Assembly (NCBI GenBank): GCA_944472135.2
Contig: OX235268.1
Span: 14,700,589 to 14,764,588, forward strand
DNA from: Trichobilharzia regenti
Lineage: Eukaryota > Platyhelminthes > Trematoda > Strigeidida > Schistosomatidae
Reading direction: 5' to 3'
DNA length: 64,000 nucleotides
Positions 11,490 to 23,256 of this stretch are shown one piece after another. The notes beneath the pieces were generated by a model. That model was given only the letters and a program-made list of their open reading frames with translations, did not search any database and was not told the origin of the DNA. Both the position numbers and the translations under genes were made by a program. Numbering within the stretch: position 1 is the stretch's first letter; each line of letters opens with the position of its first letter.

Positions 11490-12790
11490 TTATCTGAAGT
11501 GATGACAAGCATTAGTGTCCATCAAGAAGGATGTCTACTCTAACTGATTTAGGCGACTGAGGGATTAACTTGTTAACTTAGAATACGCGTATGATACGTG
11601 GTCCGCCTTAGGGGGGATACTGATAAAATGCCGGAGTCTTCTCTGAACACTTTAAGCAGCAATCTTCAAATGTTTGGAATACGATTCTTCCGTGTAGCAT
11701 CTGTTAACTAACCTATGTTATCTATAGCGTAGATGTGATATCCAGTTATCGATTAAAAAGTGTGTTTGTTGCGCAGCATTTCACCCTGTCCTTCTTTACG
11801 ACTGTGAGGCACGGCTAGCAGCCTTTGACTACAGATGTGTGTGTGTGTGTGTGTGTGTGCGTGTGTTGCGTCATCTGTGTTAAGTAGTATGACATGATTA
11901 GGCGTAGGATGTTAGGTAGGGAGAAGGAGGGGGAGTAGTAGTAGTTTGTCGATGAGGTTGTGAAGCTGAAGCTGTATCAGCTGTACAGGACGTCATCATG
12001 AGCTGACATCGGTTAGAGAGTCATTGGAAAACCACGTGGGGTAGGTATTGGACAGTTGTTTCGTCCTAGTGTCATTGGGACTCCTCATCAGTACTCACCC
12101 ACCCACCAGGTTTCGAACACAGGAGCTACTGGTTACAAGGCTAGCGAGCTCGTAGACCATTAAGAAGCCACTGGGACCTGTCAGTTCAATGGCTAGTCCA
12201 TAAACTCCAACTTCTGCCAATTCACGACATAGCGGGTCCACTGGTCAATGTCTTCGGCAAGTTTTTATCCTCACACCTGACTGGCTTTACGCCACTGGTC
12301 ACGGCTTCCCACTAGAACCCCAGGTAACTACCTAGCAGTCGCAAACTAGGACGAAACAGCTTTCTAGTACTCTCAGGTTTTTCAATGGTTCTCTAACCGG
12401 TGTTAGCTCATGATGCAACCCTATAACCAATCAATCAAATCCCTATATCAGTTGAGATGACAAAGACACGTATAAGGCATGCCAAGCCACCATCACATTC
12501 CTTGTCGAGCAATGTTGGTTGATAAAGGATGAAGTTGGAAAAGAGTTAAGCGTGTATGATCAGATCGAAAAACCTGGCGTCAACAATCCATGGAGTGTAG
12601 ACTGCCAGTCTGGTTGGAGACCTCTGGGTGTGCTAACACTCCAGTGACTGGAGACTAAGTCTCTTGAGACTTGAATCTCTTCTTTCCTTATTGTTTCCAC
12701 ACACGATATGTGTGGTATATGGAATGCGGCAACTTGTGGACTGGCGCCCTTCAGTGTAAAGTTTTATGTTGAAACTTAGATAAGCAATTT
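11490..12790 (+). mobile_element. RTE-S LINE fragment (split by family-B element)
   Basis: 11490-11720 corresponds to the RT palm region also present on the minus strand at 14362-14682 (GIDLLT and GDTDKMQSLLNTLS in broken frames). 11760-11983 and 12443-12790 correspond to the RT C-terminus and tail (compare RRRVLGRQRGK at 41284-41316 and the downstream PNHRLPRRA block). The interruption at 11984-12442 falls inside this coding stretch. Confidence 0.72.
11984..12442. mobile_element. Family-B hammerhead element, copy B1, with 12-bp TSD
   Basis: 459 bp inserted in an RTE-S copy. It is flanked by CTGTATCAGCTG (11972-11983) and CTATATCAGTTG (12443-12454), a target duplication with two differences. 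The ends are inverted repeats (ATCATGAGCTGACATCGG... and ...CCGGTGTTAGCTCATGAT). A minus-strand hammerhead-like motif lies at 12044-12096 (CTGATGA, GTCCCAATGACACTAGGAC, GAAAC). A partial plus-strand one lies at 12331-12372 (AACTAGGACGAAACAGC). B-box-like TTCGAAC sits next to the left motif. Confidence 0.78.
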
Positions 12791-13085
12791 TATTGCCTTT
12801 CCTGTAGTGGTGTGTACTTGTGTGTGTGTGTGTGTGTGCGGAGGGAGTTATGCTAACCGTGTTTGTAGCTAGGTAGCTAGCTAGCTAGTAAGTAATACGA
12901 GATCAATTCAGTAGTATAAAATGCGAGAAATGTGACGCGAGAATAATTGTGTGGTGTTTTTTCTTATTTCTTTAAAAAATATGCACAATTACTTATAGTA
13001 ACAAGGTGTGACAGATGATTGGTATAGTACAGTACACAGTTAGTTATTCAAACATATTTACAATAAAATGGTGTGTGTGTATTGG

Positions 13086-13086
<1 letters not shown>

Positions 13087-13126
<40 letters not shown>
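13087..13126. repeat. (TA)n microsatellite
   Basis: Uninterrupted TA run of about 40 bp in the intron. A second shorter run follows at about 13248-13264. Confidence 0.97.
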
Positions 13127-13127
<1 letters not shown>

Positions 13128-13303
13128 GTGTGTGTCTAATTATCTAATTATCAATCAGTGGGGTGATGAAATGACAGCGCGAAAATTCCTGATGGCAGAT
13201 TCAAAAATATTCAAAAAATTCCATATGAACGGTGATATTAATGTGATATATATATATATATATATTCATACACATGTAATTTCTCGTTATTAGTTTGTCT
13301 GTA

Positions 13304-13860
13304 TTAGGTATGTCGGTCTGTCGATATACGTGTACACGTATACACGACTGACTCTCTTGGCTTATTATTTATTGAAACACCAATTTGGTACTTAATGGGT
13401 ACCACCAAGTGGATGTGTAGCATAAAAATTGCATTGTTTGTGCTATGACTACTGATATACTGCCACAGAGACTTAGATTGAAGCTCAACTGGTTGTCTGA
13501 AAGCGTCACACCCTTCATCAGCTGTTGGCTTGAAGTTTGATCCATATGGCAGTGAAGCAGTGTTAGTGTCAGTAGCGCTGCGTCCTCGATGGTTGACAGG
13601 GTCCAAAAGCAGGTTCATGCACGTCATTTCATCTATCCGCATTCTGGAGCCAATGTATACACACACACACCATAGGCAAACCTGCACGTTTGCCAATCTG
13701 GTTGTAAGCTCTGGATCACTATGAGGAACACTCCCAAGGCTACGTGAAGGCGATGAATAGGATGTAGCTGACTGGCGGAGGCCATATAGACACTTGACCA
13801 TATGAGAGCGCGTATTGAGAGGGAAAGGGAAGAATGCCCCGCCCTCTGGCATAAAAGGTA
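13304..13860 (-). other. Long open stretch of unknown origin
   Basis: The minus strand is open for 216 codons from 13954 to 13304; the first 30 or so codons overlap the RTE-S tail. The remainder (including MPEGGAFFPFPLNTRS and SLGSVPHSDPELTTRL) is not recognised, shows no obvious domain, and contains a CA-repeat-encoded run. It sits antisense inside the intron. It may be an uncharacterised repeat or chance openness; I do not call it a gene. Confidence 0.3.
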
Positions 13861-13879
13861 GCCTATGACTATTCATTAT

Positions 13880-14990
13880 CCTGTCTGTCTGTCTGTCTGT
13901 TTTCGACATAGAACTTTGCACCAATGTGCGGCAATTCGAGTCGCCACACTCCATGTATCACAAAAACCAAGAGAAGAAAGTTGAAGAAATGCATAATAGA
14001 GACAGTAAATAGAGGTTGTGAGACAAAGAAATAGTAATAACAATGAATTATATAGTTTCATTGGGTATTATAAGTCACAAGGTGTGGATGCATATGCGCT
14101 AACCATCACTGAGAACGATTTTGAGCCATATCACCAATTGTCTCCAGCCATTGGTTTTTACCACCACGAGGACCCCAACCAAGAAGTCTACACCTTCCTA
14201 CGTGGCTGTCTGGCTTAAACTAACTGTTGTGGATTTCATTCACTGGTTCCATGTTTTGGTTTGACCGCTGCTAGCTCTTTTCCAGTCTGATCTTATGTCA
14301 GTTAACATGGCGTAAACTGGCATATGTGAAACTAGCCCTCTGTATCCGTGCTGAGATTTCGTCAGAGATCAACCCGTTGGCGTTGGCTGATGGTACTTCC
14401 CAAATAAGTGAAGCGGTCAATGTGCTCTACCACTTCAGTCCCTATTTCTAAACTAGGAGTCAATGTAGTCCAGTCCTGTAACATAATCTTGCATTTGGCG
14501 GGAGCGAATCGCATACGAAACATTCGTAGATTGCGGCTCAAGGTGTTTAGAAGACTCTGCATTTTGTCAGAGTCGTCGCCTAGGAGGACCATATCATCTG
14601 CATATTCTAAGTTAACGAGATTATTCCTTGGTAGCAAGTCAATCCCTGAGTCTCTGAAGTCGGCACTTAGGGTTAAGTTCATTAGTACATTTATGATGAA
14701 ATTGAATAGAAACGGGGATAATGGGCACTAGTCGTCACCACTTCAGATGACAACTCGATGTAAGCCGTCACCTGGCTGGCTGCATGAGTTCGAGTAGAGT
14801 GAGTGCCTTGATCAGTGCAATGCATTCCTTTTAACAGCCAAGCATCGTCGGAGGACCTCTCGGTCGACAGAATCGAATGCCGCCTTTAGGTCAGAAATAT
14901 AACGATTGTTGGACCCCGGTAAGAATGCCTATGTTCTAGAATCTGTCCATGGGTGAAGATATGATCAATACACCTTGTTCCTGGGCCAGA
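13880..14990 (-). mobile_element. RTE-S LINE with RT palm domain, inside the intron
   Basis: The 3' end is at the left with a (CTGT)n run (about 13881-13901), the reverse of (GACA)n. The minus-strand open stretch 14362-14682 encodes LVNLEYADDMVLLGDDSD, the YADD catalytic box of the RT, and later IDRFTYLGSTIS, the conserved F-x-YLGS block of RTE/LINE RTs. The sequence upstream to 14990 looks like the preceding RT region in broken frames. Confidence 0.87.
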
Positions 14991-15090
14991 GCCTGTCTGT
15001 CTTTATATATATATATATTCTAGTGAATTTCTTTATAGCGTTTGTTCATTTATTTTCAAATTTGTTTTTCACTTTGCGTTTTTTCAACAG

Positions 15091-15698
15091 CTGCTCGACG
15101 GGATAGTTGTACCATGACTGCAGAAATCCTTTCAACACTTTCTAATGTACGTGAAGAGGTAACAGGGAATAGTTTAAGTAGAAGAATTCCTACAGACCAG
15201 CACAACAATGATACACAACAGCGTAGTTGTATATACGTTTCTAATACTACTAATTCTATTCCTATTAACAACAACACCGCCAACACCACCAACAACACTC
15301 AGAGAGGGGATCATCTTTTGCGTAATCTGATATCTACAGATCCGCTATCCAACAACAACACCATCACCAACAATAATTATGCCTACAATCGTTGTGGTCG
15401 ATCACAACAACAAAGCTTACATTCGCATTTCATTCAAAGTTTACATGGTAATGACGATGATTCCATTACAAATTCTCTATCGCTAACAATGACGACTCCG
15501 ACACCGACGCCGGCAACAACTATTGCGACAATAACAAATTCAAGTCTTACGCCTACAACTATCTATTCTTCATGCTTACATCATGTTGGCGATAAAATTG
15601 GTATATCTATGTCACCGAATGATTATCGTCTACTGACAGATCCAAGATTAGCTAATTATGTTACCGATAAGGAGACAGAAGCCCAATTGATTGATTAA
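15091..15698 (+). CDS. Host gene, terminal coding exon (unidentified protein)
   Basis: Preceded by a pyrimidine-rich TTTTTTCAACAG acceptor. The first two bases complete the Ala codon begun at 10759. The protein continues ARRDSCTMTAEILSTLSNV, then Asn/Thr-rich low-complexity stretches (NNN, TTPTPTPATT), and a more ordered end ISMSPNDYRLLTDPRLANY followed by an acidic tail ending QLID and TAA at 15696-15698. It adds 201 residues to the 202 of the previous exon. AATAAA overlaps the stop region (about 15698-15703). The end resembles no family I can name; possibly a transcriptional or adaptor protein. Confidence 0.8.
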
Positions 15699-18600
15699 AT
15701 AAATTGAGACTACGGCTACTACTATTATTATCACAATTGTTGGTACCCCGGTGGTTGATTCGAATGTTGACCAAATTCCTAACTAACTAACTGACTAATT
15801 ACCTAATTACTCTTTATCACATATGACAACAAGACAACATATTCACAATGCATGTTTGGCTGTGTGTGTGTGTGTGTATGTGCGTGTTTGTGTTTGGGAT
15901 TGATCTTATCATTGTCTATTTGATACATTCTTCATGATCATGATAAATATGATGCTTAGATAAGAAAGTATAGTATTATTATTACTATTATTATTAATAA
16001 ATTATCATTTGACGACATTTACGTGTCATTCTTTCACGGGGAGTTCATGTACACCTGACCATCTTTCATTCTCTTCGTGTGTGTGTGTGTGTGTGTGCAG
16101 GCGTGATTGCGTGTATGTGATCATAATGACTAATTTTTCTCTTTATTTTTTAGGTTGCTTTATTCATCTTTCCTACTATCCTCCTCCTTTATCTCCGCCA
16201 CCCCACCCCCGATCCCCACAAAACCGTCGTCACATTCTCTTTTTCTACTATTCTGATGAATACTGGCAGTGTGTTGATGTAGTGCGTTGTGTTGTTTTTT
16301 GTAATACACAGAAACAGAACAAACAAATAAAAGCCCCGAGTGCATTGAAAAGAAACATATTATCATTTTTATCATTGCTTTATTATTTTTTTTCACAAAA
16401 TTCAATTTCCCGGTTATCATCATCTGCACCATGATGGATCATTGCTCTGGTGCTACCGCTACTGCTAACAACGACGTTGACGAGGTTGACGACGTAGGTG
16501 TTGTTTCTCTGCCTTTTATATATTGTCTTTATAAACACCGATTCATTAATTGTTGTCGTTGTGTTTCTCCTTCTCTGCCTTATTGTTATTGTTGTTGTTT
16601 TTATGAATAATGAAACAAAGGAACATTTCCTCTTTTTCGTCTTCTCTGACTTCTACTCCTTTTCATCTTTCCGTTAGTCATCACTTCGCGTGTGGGTGGG
16701 TGGGTGGTTGTTGAGTGAAGTCAGCGTACTCTGTATGTATCACTATTGTTATCTACTGTCAGTCATATACTGTAGTATGAGTATGCCGCAGACTCGTTGT
16801 TTTCCCAACATATTATCATCATCGTCATACTACTTACTACTACTACTTCTATAAGTAGTATTATTGTCATCGTCTGGATCGATTTCAATGCCACCACCGC
16901 ATTCACCATCGCCTCCGGTACTACTTCTTCTCCAACTGCTGCTATTCTCATGAGCCGAGGTATTTTTGTTCATTGGTACTGCTTTACACATATTCACTTT
17001 GTGTTTCCCTCCTGCCCCGTTCTGCACCACACTGTTTATTTTCTATTTTATTAAACTGTACAATCTTTTACTATTATTATTATTATTATGCTCATTATTT
17101 TTGGTTGTTTCTAAAATATGTACAATTTCCTAATCAAATGTTTATTCACTGGTGATTTATTATTGTCTATATAAGATAAACACAATTGTGCATTCATTTT
17201 ATGTATGTATATCCTAAACATTGTGTGATATCTTTTATTATGCGTATATATCTTTCTATTTTTAAGTGGTCGATGCTGCCTAGCTCGAGCCCGCTGGCAT
17301 GTGTTTGTGTGTCGTGTTTTCTGCTGCCGATACTGCTGTTGCTTATGACTCTTCTATTACACTTTCACACATTCATCAACAAGTTTCTTTCTTTGAATTT
17401 TTAGCAAACCTTTGCGTGTCTGTGCGAGTGTGGTGTGTGTGTGTGTGTGTCTGATTGGTTGGTCGGCCTTGTGATATCTTGTTTAAAACGTAAGAAGATG
17501 TGTAATGAACTCTTTGACGTTCCTTTTCCTCTTTCAATTAAATTCTTCTTCTGTTTCCTCGCGGATTCCCTTTCTTCCATGAACTTTCCTTTTGGAATAG
17601 TAAACACACACACACACACCTGTGTATTGTCGGTGTTCTCGATGTGTGTCATAACTGCTTTCTATCGTATGTTTATTTGTGTTTATCTACTCTCTTTCTC
17701 TCTCCCTCCAACAATAGATTTCTATGACCAATATTTTGACAGTTTCCTTTTCCGTCACCTTCTCATCATATTCCCACCTAATGGGTGTGTGTGTTGATGT
17801 AATTTCCTGCTGACTACTACTGTAATGCTTTTTTCCCACCCCGTGGTCATTATTCGCTTTTGTTGTGAAACAGAATGAAATGATCATTCATAGACTATTG
17901 ATTGTTCGTACGCCTTTTTTAAGGCTCTCTCTCTCTCTATGTGTGTGTGTGTGTGTGTGTTCATTTTGTCTTCCCCGTGCGCCACCCCGTTGTTCCCCTC
18001 CCCTTTTACACAGCTGCTTTTGTTATGTGTGTAAGTGTGTGCAGGCGCCATATTATTCCCAATCTCTTCGTGTTTCTCCAATATCATACATATACATATA
18101 CACACACATACATGCATCTATAAATTTCTTTCCGTTTTATCTTTTTTCTTTTCATGGAAAACACGAGGGATTCTTTTTGTCTTTTTTATGCAAATATATA
18201 TATGTGTATTTGTTTGTTTTCACAATATTATACACATACGCAATTCTCTGCCCCCTCCCTCTCTCTCCCTCCCTCCGTGTGTGTCTCTCTTAGACATTGA
18301 CAAACTGTGAACAGCTGATTCGAATAAGACAAGGCAAGACAAAGATACGTTTCCTTTTCTTTTTGACAGGACTGTTATTAATAGTGAGATTAATAATAAT
18401 AATAATGGTAATAATCGTTATCATTATTATTACTGTTATTATTATTATTCCTATTACAATTCACATTTTTCCCCCATCCCCACCCCATTATTTTCTCCTC
18501 TCTTCTTTCTTTTCTTTTGTCGTGAATCAATTATATACTACTTAAATACTGATTGTTTTAATGTTGTTTTTTTGTTTTGCTTTAATACTGTTAGATAATT
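15699..18600. other. Simple-repeat-rich 3' flank, possibly long 3' UTR
   Basis: Nearly 3 kb without recognisable transposon, unlike the rest of the window. It is strongly pyrimidine-biased on the plus strand, with TG runs (15861-15878, 16077-16098, 17431-17450, 17939-17960), TTA/ATT runs, and several AATAAA signals. It could be the 3' UTR of the gene ending at 15698 plus downstream unique DNA. Open stretches here translate to low-complexity sequence. Confidence 0.45.
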
Positions 18601-19444
18601 TTTAGTCATGGGGTCGTTAATAAGTTAGTTGGTGGTGGTAAGTTAGTTGATCCTCTATAGGATATTTTGTTCAACGTTCATCTGTTAATATAATAGTAGT
18701 TGTATAGTATGCTCCATCTCTACGCCACCCTCTCTCTATTCGTCTCAAATGTGTATTACACTGTTTCTATTATTATATGTAGGTGTGTAAATCAAATGGG
18801 ATATTTTTCTTGGTTAGTTTCCAACTTGGAGTATTCGCAACTAGGTAGGTGATATGATATTAAAGCTCTTTCTCCACAAGGATGACACATGAACGTTTCT
18901 TGCAGACAGTTAGTCCAAGGTCAAAAATGACTTTGATTCACTCAGACAAAATCACATTGTAGAACAATACATTATCGATGTATGGCAGAATCATAAAAGG
19001 AAGTTTTAACACTAGAGATTAGATTAAACACCTACTGAGTAAGGCTGGTTGTGTTAGTCTGCTGGGAAATCAAATAGCCAAATTTAAAGTTTCATTAAAA
19101 GGTAGATTAAGACTTCGGAGTCAAGTAATAAGGTCGTTTAGTACTGAAAGTTGTTTTAGGGGATTCGTAGTGGAACATTGCCATCCATATACATGGTCTG
19201 ATGCAATGCTGAAACTTGTTTAGCCTGTAGGTATGCTCGATAAAGAGAAAAGGTTGGGCTAGGTGAGTCTGGCAACCTCACCCATTGAAGTTTGAAAGCT
19301 CAGGCTTGAAGCCCTTTATTACACTTGGAACGCAAAGGATACCCTTTCAGTTAACGAAGGAGATGACAGGCCTAATAAGGCTTACTCAATTGATATAAGT
19401 ATTAAACTTGGGCACTGTGTGATTCATCAAAATAAAATCTTATC
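18601..19444. other. No gene recognised
   Basis: AT-rich sequence without a convincing coding signature. 18870-19440 may be an old repeat, since it leads directly into a PLE-like pLTR (GGGCACTGTGTGATTCAT at 19408-19425 resembles text at 23417-23430), but I could not place it. Confidence 0.35.
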
Positions 19445-20440
19445 CATAAGTAATAGGGGGTGATACAATTACTCAGAAGTGGCTTTAGAAGTGAAAATTA
19501 GAAGCTGTAAATTACTTGGTACTCAACGATGGCACAAAGACAGAAATTTGATAAGGTTAAAATTGCTCTTGAGTGAGAATAAAGGTGGTAGTTGAGTGTC
19601 AATTTAACAAGTGGAAAGAGGGTGTGAAAATGTACAGAAGGAGCATATGAGAGTGATTATAGTGAATTGAGTATTAAAGCGAAAGGAAACTAAAAGTAAA
19701 ATTATAAAGAAAAGAAAAGGTCGAAATTTATTTTTATATGGAACGACTAGTGAAGAGGTTAAGACCAAAGTAGAATAAGAGACTGGACAAACGTATTCTG
19801 TTAACAGAGTTCGGGTTTGTATTGACGAATTGCCAGCGCCTCCGCCGTGCACAAAAGTCGAAACCTAACGCCCTATGTACCATTTGGCTTCACTTAGTAG
19901 ATGATCTTGAAAGACAACTCTGGTGGAGCTACGTGATCTGAGTTCAGCAAGTGATTGAGAATTGAGCTAGTAAATTGTCTTGCATTGTCCCTTTGCTAAC
20001 CATACCGGATAATGTTCAGAGATGCGTTTCGTAAGCGTGCGCTTTGTGTCGGCGGCCAATACAACTAGCTCCACACGAGCAGGTGAATTTATAAACACAC
20101 ACATTCGAATGGCCCGTCCAAAGCGGCAGTTTATCCTTTTTGGATTTTTTTTATCCTTTTGATTTTGGCTTTTCTTTTTTAATTTTTACTTTTAGTTTGC
20201 TTTTGCTTTAATACTTAATTCACCATTATCACTCTCATATGTTGCTTCTGTATATTTTCACACCCTCTTTCCACTTGTTAAATTGACACTCAAATACCAC
20301 CTTTATTCTCATTCAATGGCAATTTCAACCTTATCAAATTTCTATCTTTGTGCTATCGTTGAGTACCACGTAATTTACAACTTTTAATTTTCAATTCTAA
20401 AACCACTTCTGAGTAATTATATCAGTTATTTCACCCTCCT
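19445..20440. mobile_element. PLE remnant framed by an inverted repeat (IR1)
   Basis: Arms 19445-19720 and 20165-20440, about 276 bp each, are reverse complements with scattered differences; for example GTGGAAAGAGGGTGTGAAAA at 19611 mirrors 20255-20274. The 444-bp spacer carries, on the minus strand, a GIY-YIG core (CVYKFTCSCGASCIGRR near 20040-20110) and a decayed downstream domain. Inverted pLTR-like arms around PLE coding sequence are a known arrangement for PLEs. Confidence 0.83.
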
Positions 20441-20610
20441 CCACTATTACTCAATAATAGACCGCTGTATATTTTTTAGTAAGTATAAATACGACTGTAT
20501 GGCAGCCTGTGAAGATGATTTCGTCGATAAAGAAAATCTTATCCATATGGTTTGCTCACTACCGTTTAGAATAATCAGATGGGATGCCGTTAACCTGTTG
20601 TAAATCCATT

Positions 20611-20804
20611 CTTCCGGCGTGGTTAATTGGTCACAATGGTTAGGACTCTCGCCGACCATGCACATATTCCGAGGTTCGAACCCCCACCGACGCACACCTG
20701 ATATCTATGGTCGATCTGCGAAATTTGGGCTACCGATATCCATGCTAAAAATTCCATGCTTGTACCAAAAATACAGTGGAATCAAGCTGTAAATAAAAAA
20801 AAAA
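20611..20804 (+). mobile_element. tRNA-headed SINE, family D copy 1
   Basis: tRNA-like head with GGTTAGGACTCTCGCCGACC and a B box GGTTCGAACCC near 20673, then a body and a 3' end ATTCCATGCTTGTACCAAAA...GTGGAATCAAGCTGTAAATA and a poly-A run. A second copy lies inverted at 25176-25360. The 3' segment resembles the end of the CR1-type LINE at 45178-45225, suggesting that LINE supplies the RT. Confidence 0.8.
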
Positions 20805-21660
20805 TCAATTTTACACCATTGGAGTGTGTGCTATTTACAGTTGTCATGTGTGTATGTCTGCCACCTTTATTGGGCTAGACAATAAACTTCAAACCATTGA
20901 GATATGAGTTTCAAAGCTTTCTAATCATCTGTTGATTATACGATTACTTTGTGAGTCTCTCCTTGATAAAATCGGCTTGATTAACACTATGTGTGACGTA
21001 ATGAGTTAGTGTATTGTCCAGAAATCGGTCAAAGAAGTGTTACTTTAAGGAAGGAAGTGTATCCTACCCCCCCACCGCTGAGTAGACAGATGAGACATAT
21101 TTAATAAAAAAGTGTATAATATAATAAAAGAGGTGCAGGGGTGGGGTGAGGATGGCATAGTGAGAACGCTGTCTCGTTGTCTGTTAAGTAGGATTTCTGG
21201 AGATACAATTCGAAACATGAATTATGACTATCATCATTATTATTACATGTCAATTAGATACTCAGTTTACTGTATTTGTAATAAAAAAAAATAAGAGTTT
21301 TATGTCCAACTCTACGACCAGTTTAAACACTGTCAGGAAAACATGGTAGCCGGTACAAGGAGGAAAGGGAGAAAATATGTCTGGTAAATGACGTCACTGT
21401 CCAATTTATATTTCCTTGGGAAAAGTGTTCTTTCATATGCCGTGGTGTAAATTTTTTCTTACAGAGAAAGGATTAGTAACACTACCAACTTGGTTGTTTG
21501 TTTATACTGAGATGTATCCGTTTTCAGAGAGGTGAATAAAATATTATAAAGGGCAATGCTTGTAACATCGTCAGTAATCATAATACATTATTACACTGTA
21601 TCACATTGGGATTTTTGTCAAAACACTTAACTCTATGCTGTGAAATGTTGAATTGGATGG
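20805..21660. other. No gene recognised
   Basis: AT-rich DNA with poly-C and poly-A runs. I see no coding signature or repeat family match. Confidence 0.4.
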
Positions 21661-21800
21661 AGGATTTCATCATAAGGTAAAATCACTTAGAGGGACTACT
21701 GGAAAACAAGCTGGGAGTACTGGACAGTTGTTTTGTCCTAGTCTCTTGGGATTCTTTAGCAGTACGCAGCCCACTGGGGTTCGATGAAATCCTTCATCCA
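21661..21800 (-). mobile_element. Family-B hammerhead element, fragment B2
   Basis: Starts AGGATTTCATCATAAGG. It carries the left-arm sequence GGGAGTACTGGACAGTTG and, on the minus strand at 21715-21768, a degenerate hammerhead-like motif (GTACTGCT, CTAGGACAAAAC). Then GGGGTTCGATG stops the homology where the tRNA-like part should be. Half-element only. Confidence 0.65.
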
Positions 21801-21939
21801 ATCAAGCGAAAATTCCCTACAAAAAGAAACCAATACTTGAAAATGTTGAATTGTAGACGTGATTAGGCATATTCTCACTGTATCCTGTTGTAATACAACT
21901 AGTTATACATTTATTGATGTGATAATTCTCGTCTAGACA

Positions 21940-23256
21940 TTCATGAAAAGGCATACGTTACATGTAGTTCAGCTATGAGGCTGAATTTTCGGCGAATTCA
22001 TTTTCTTCAGGCGAATTGTGGCATTTTTTCTCATAAAAGAAGGTAGTAAACAAAGTCTCCAGCTTCCTAAATATAGTAAAGTCTCACAGTGGTGTTATAC
22101 AGTTATATTTACTGATGATCATATCAAGATACTACTCACAGAACTTGCTAACATCGTTTATATAATTCCATTATTTTTCGTCGCTTGACTTCATTGGTAT
22201 TAATATTTTCCATATTTCTGGTATGAGTAATGGATCATTCGTATTGTATGTGTTAGGTGTAGATTCACTCGATGAACAAGGGTTCAGTAACCAATCTCTC
22301 CATCTACCTAAATTGCTTCTCAGTATTTAACCCTCTTCCACCCTATTGTGTGGTTGTGTTTTAATGCAACTGCTGAACTTTTTTAAAATCACTAATCCTC
22401 TCGGGTAAACCATTCTTACCTTAGCTAAATTGTTATTTTCCGACAATCTGACCAGCCCCGTTCTACTAGTTAGACCTATGTGGTTGATCCAACTCTGTCA
22501 TTGCAGGGTATTTTATAAATTATATTATTTTATTTAGTTGGATCCGCCGGATCCTTTAGCTTACGGAGGTTGTCTCTGAGTGAGTTTGTATGTTTGAATG
22601 CCACTCTAATTCCTGTTTTATTAAGAATCCTGCGTAGGGTCTCATATGTCCCCTCTTTATATGGTATAACATTGGATGACTTATATTCTCTCTTATTTAT
22701 GTTATCATTACTAGTTTCACAATTATTTTTAATTTGCTTTTGGCCTTTTCTGATCTTCCTAATGAATTGTATAGGATAGTTATTCAACACCAACGCTTCT
22801 TCTGTCTGTTTTATTTCGTTATTTAGGTCTTTTGTTGTACTACTTAGTGCTACTGTTCGGTCTTTTAGACATTTAACTAATCCTGCCTTCACAAACAGAT
22901 AACGGATGAGGTGATGAATTAAAGTCTGAATATCTAATGGCAGAATGCGTTGGTTTTTTATAAACACTAGTGTGTAGTTTGCCTTCTTCTATTCGTTTTA
23001 TTTTACAATCTAACATAGTTGATTCTTCTTGTTTATTTTTCGATTCAAATGTGAATTATATTCCCTTTACTAGTGAGCTTATATGCGTCAACAAGCTATA
23101 GATTTGTTGTGTTTTTAACATTGTGAAAGTGTCATCTACATATCACCGTCATATTTTTGGAGTAGGATTATATGTATTTAGAGCAATATTATCCCAGCTG
23201 TCCACAAAGACATCTGCCGCGACAGGGGATATTGCTGATCCCATTGCTACACCTGT

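Larger units (their letters stand above)
10760..15090 (+). other. Phase-1 intron of the host gene, filled with retroelements
   Basis: 4331-bp intron with a GTAAGT donor and a TTTTTTCAACAG acceptor. It contains three RTE-S LINE pieces in alternating orientation, one family-B hammerhead element, a TA microsatellite and several TG runs. No additional exon was seen in the host strand between the two coding exons. Confidence 0.78.

Noticed and set aside
16009..16434. 141-codon plus-strand open stretch as a gene
   Set aside because: Translation is Ser/Pro/Phe/Cys-rich low complexity from TG and pyrimidine runs, with no splice or start context; more likely 3' UTR or intergenic DNA.
17865..18310. 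Overlapping open stretches of 60-142 codons as coding
   Set aside because: They arise from TG/CT microsatellites open in several frames at once.
20640..20700. Functional tRNA gene suggested by A/B-box-like sequence (also at 26724, 31122, 51563)
   Set aside because: The cloverleaf is not complete and each occurrence sits at the head of a dispersed SINE-like repeat, so these are tRNA-derived promoters and not tRNA genes.
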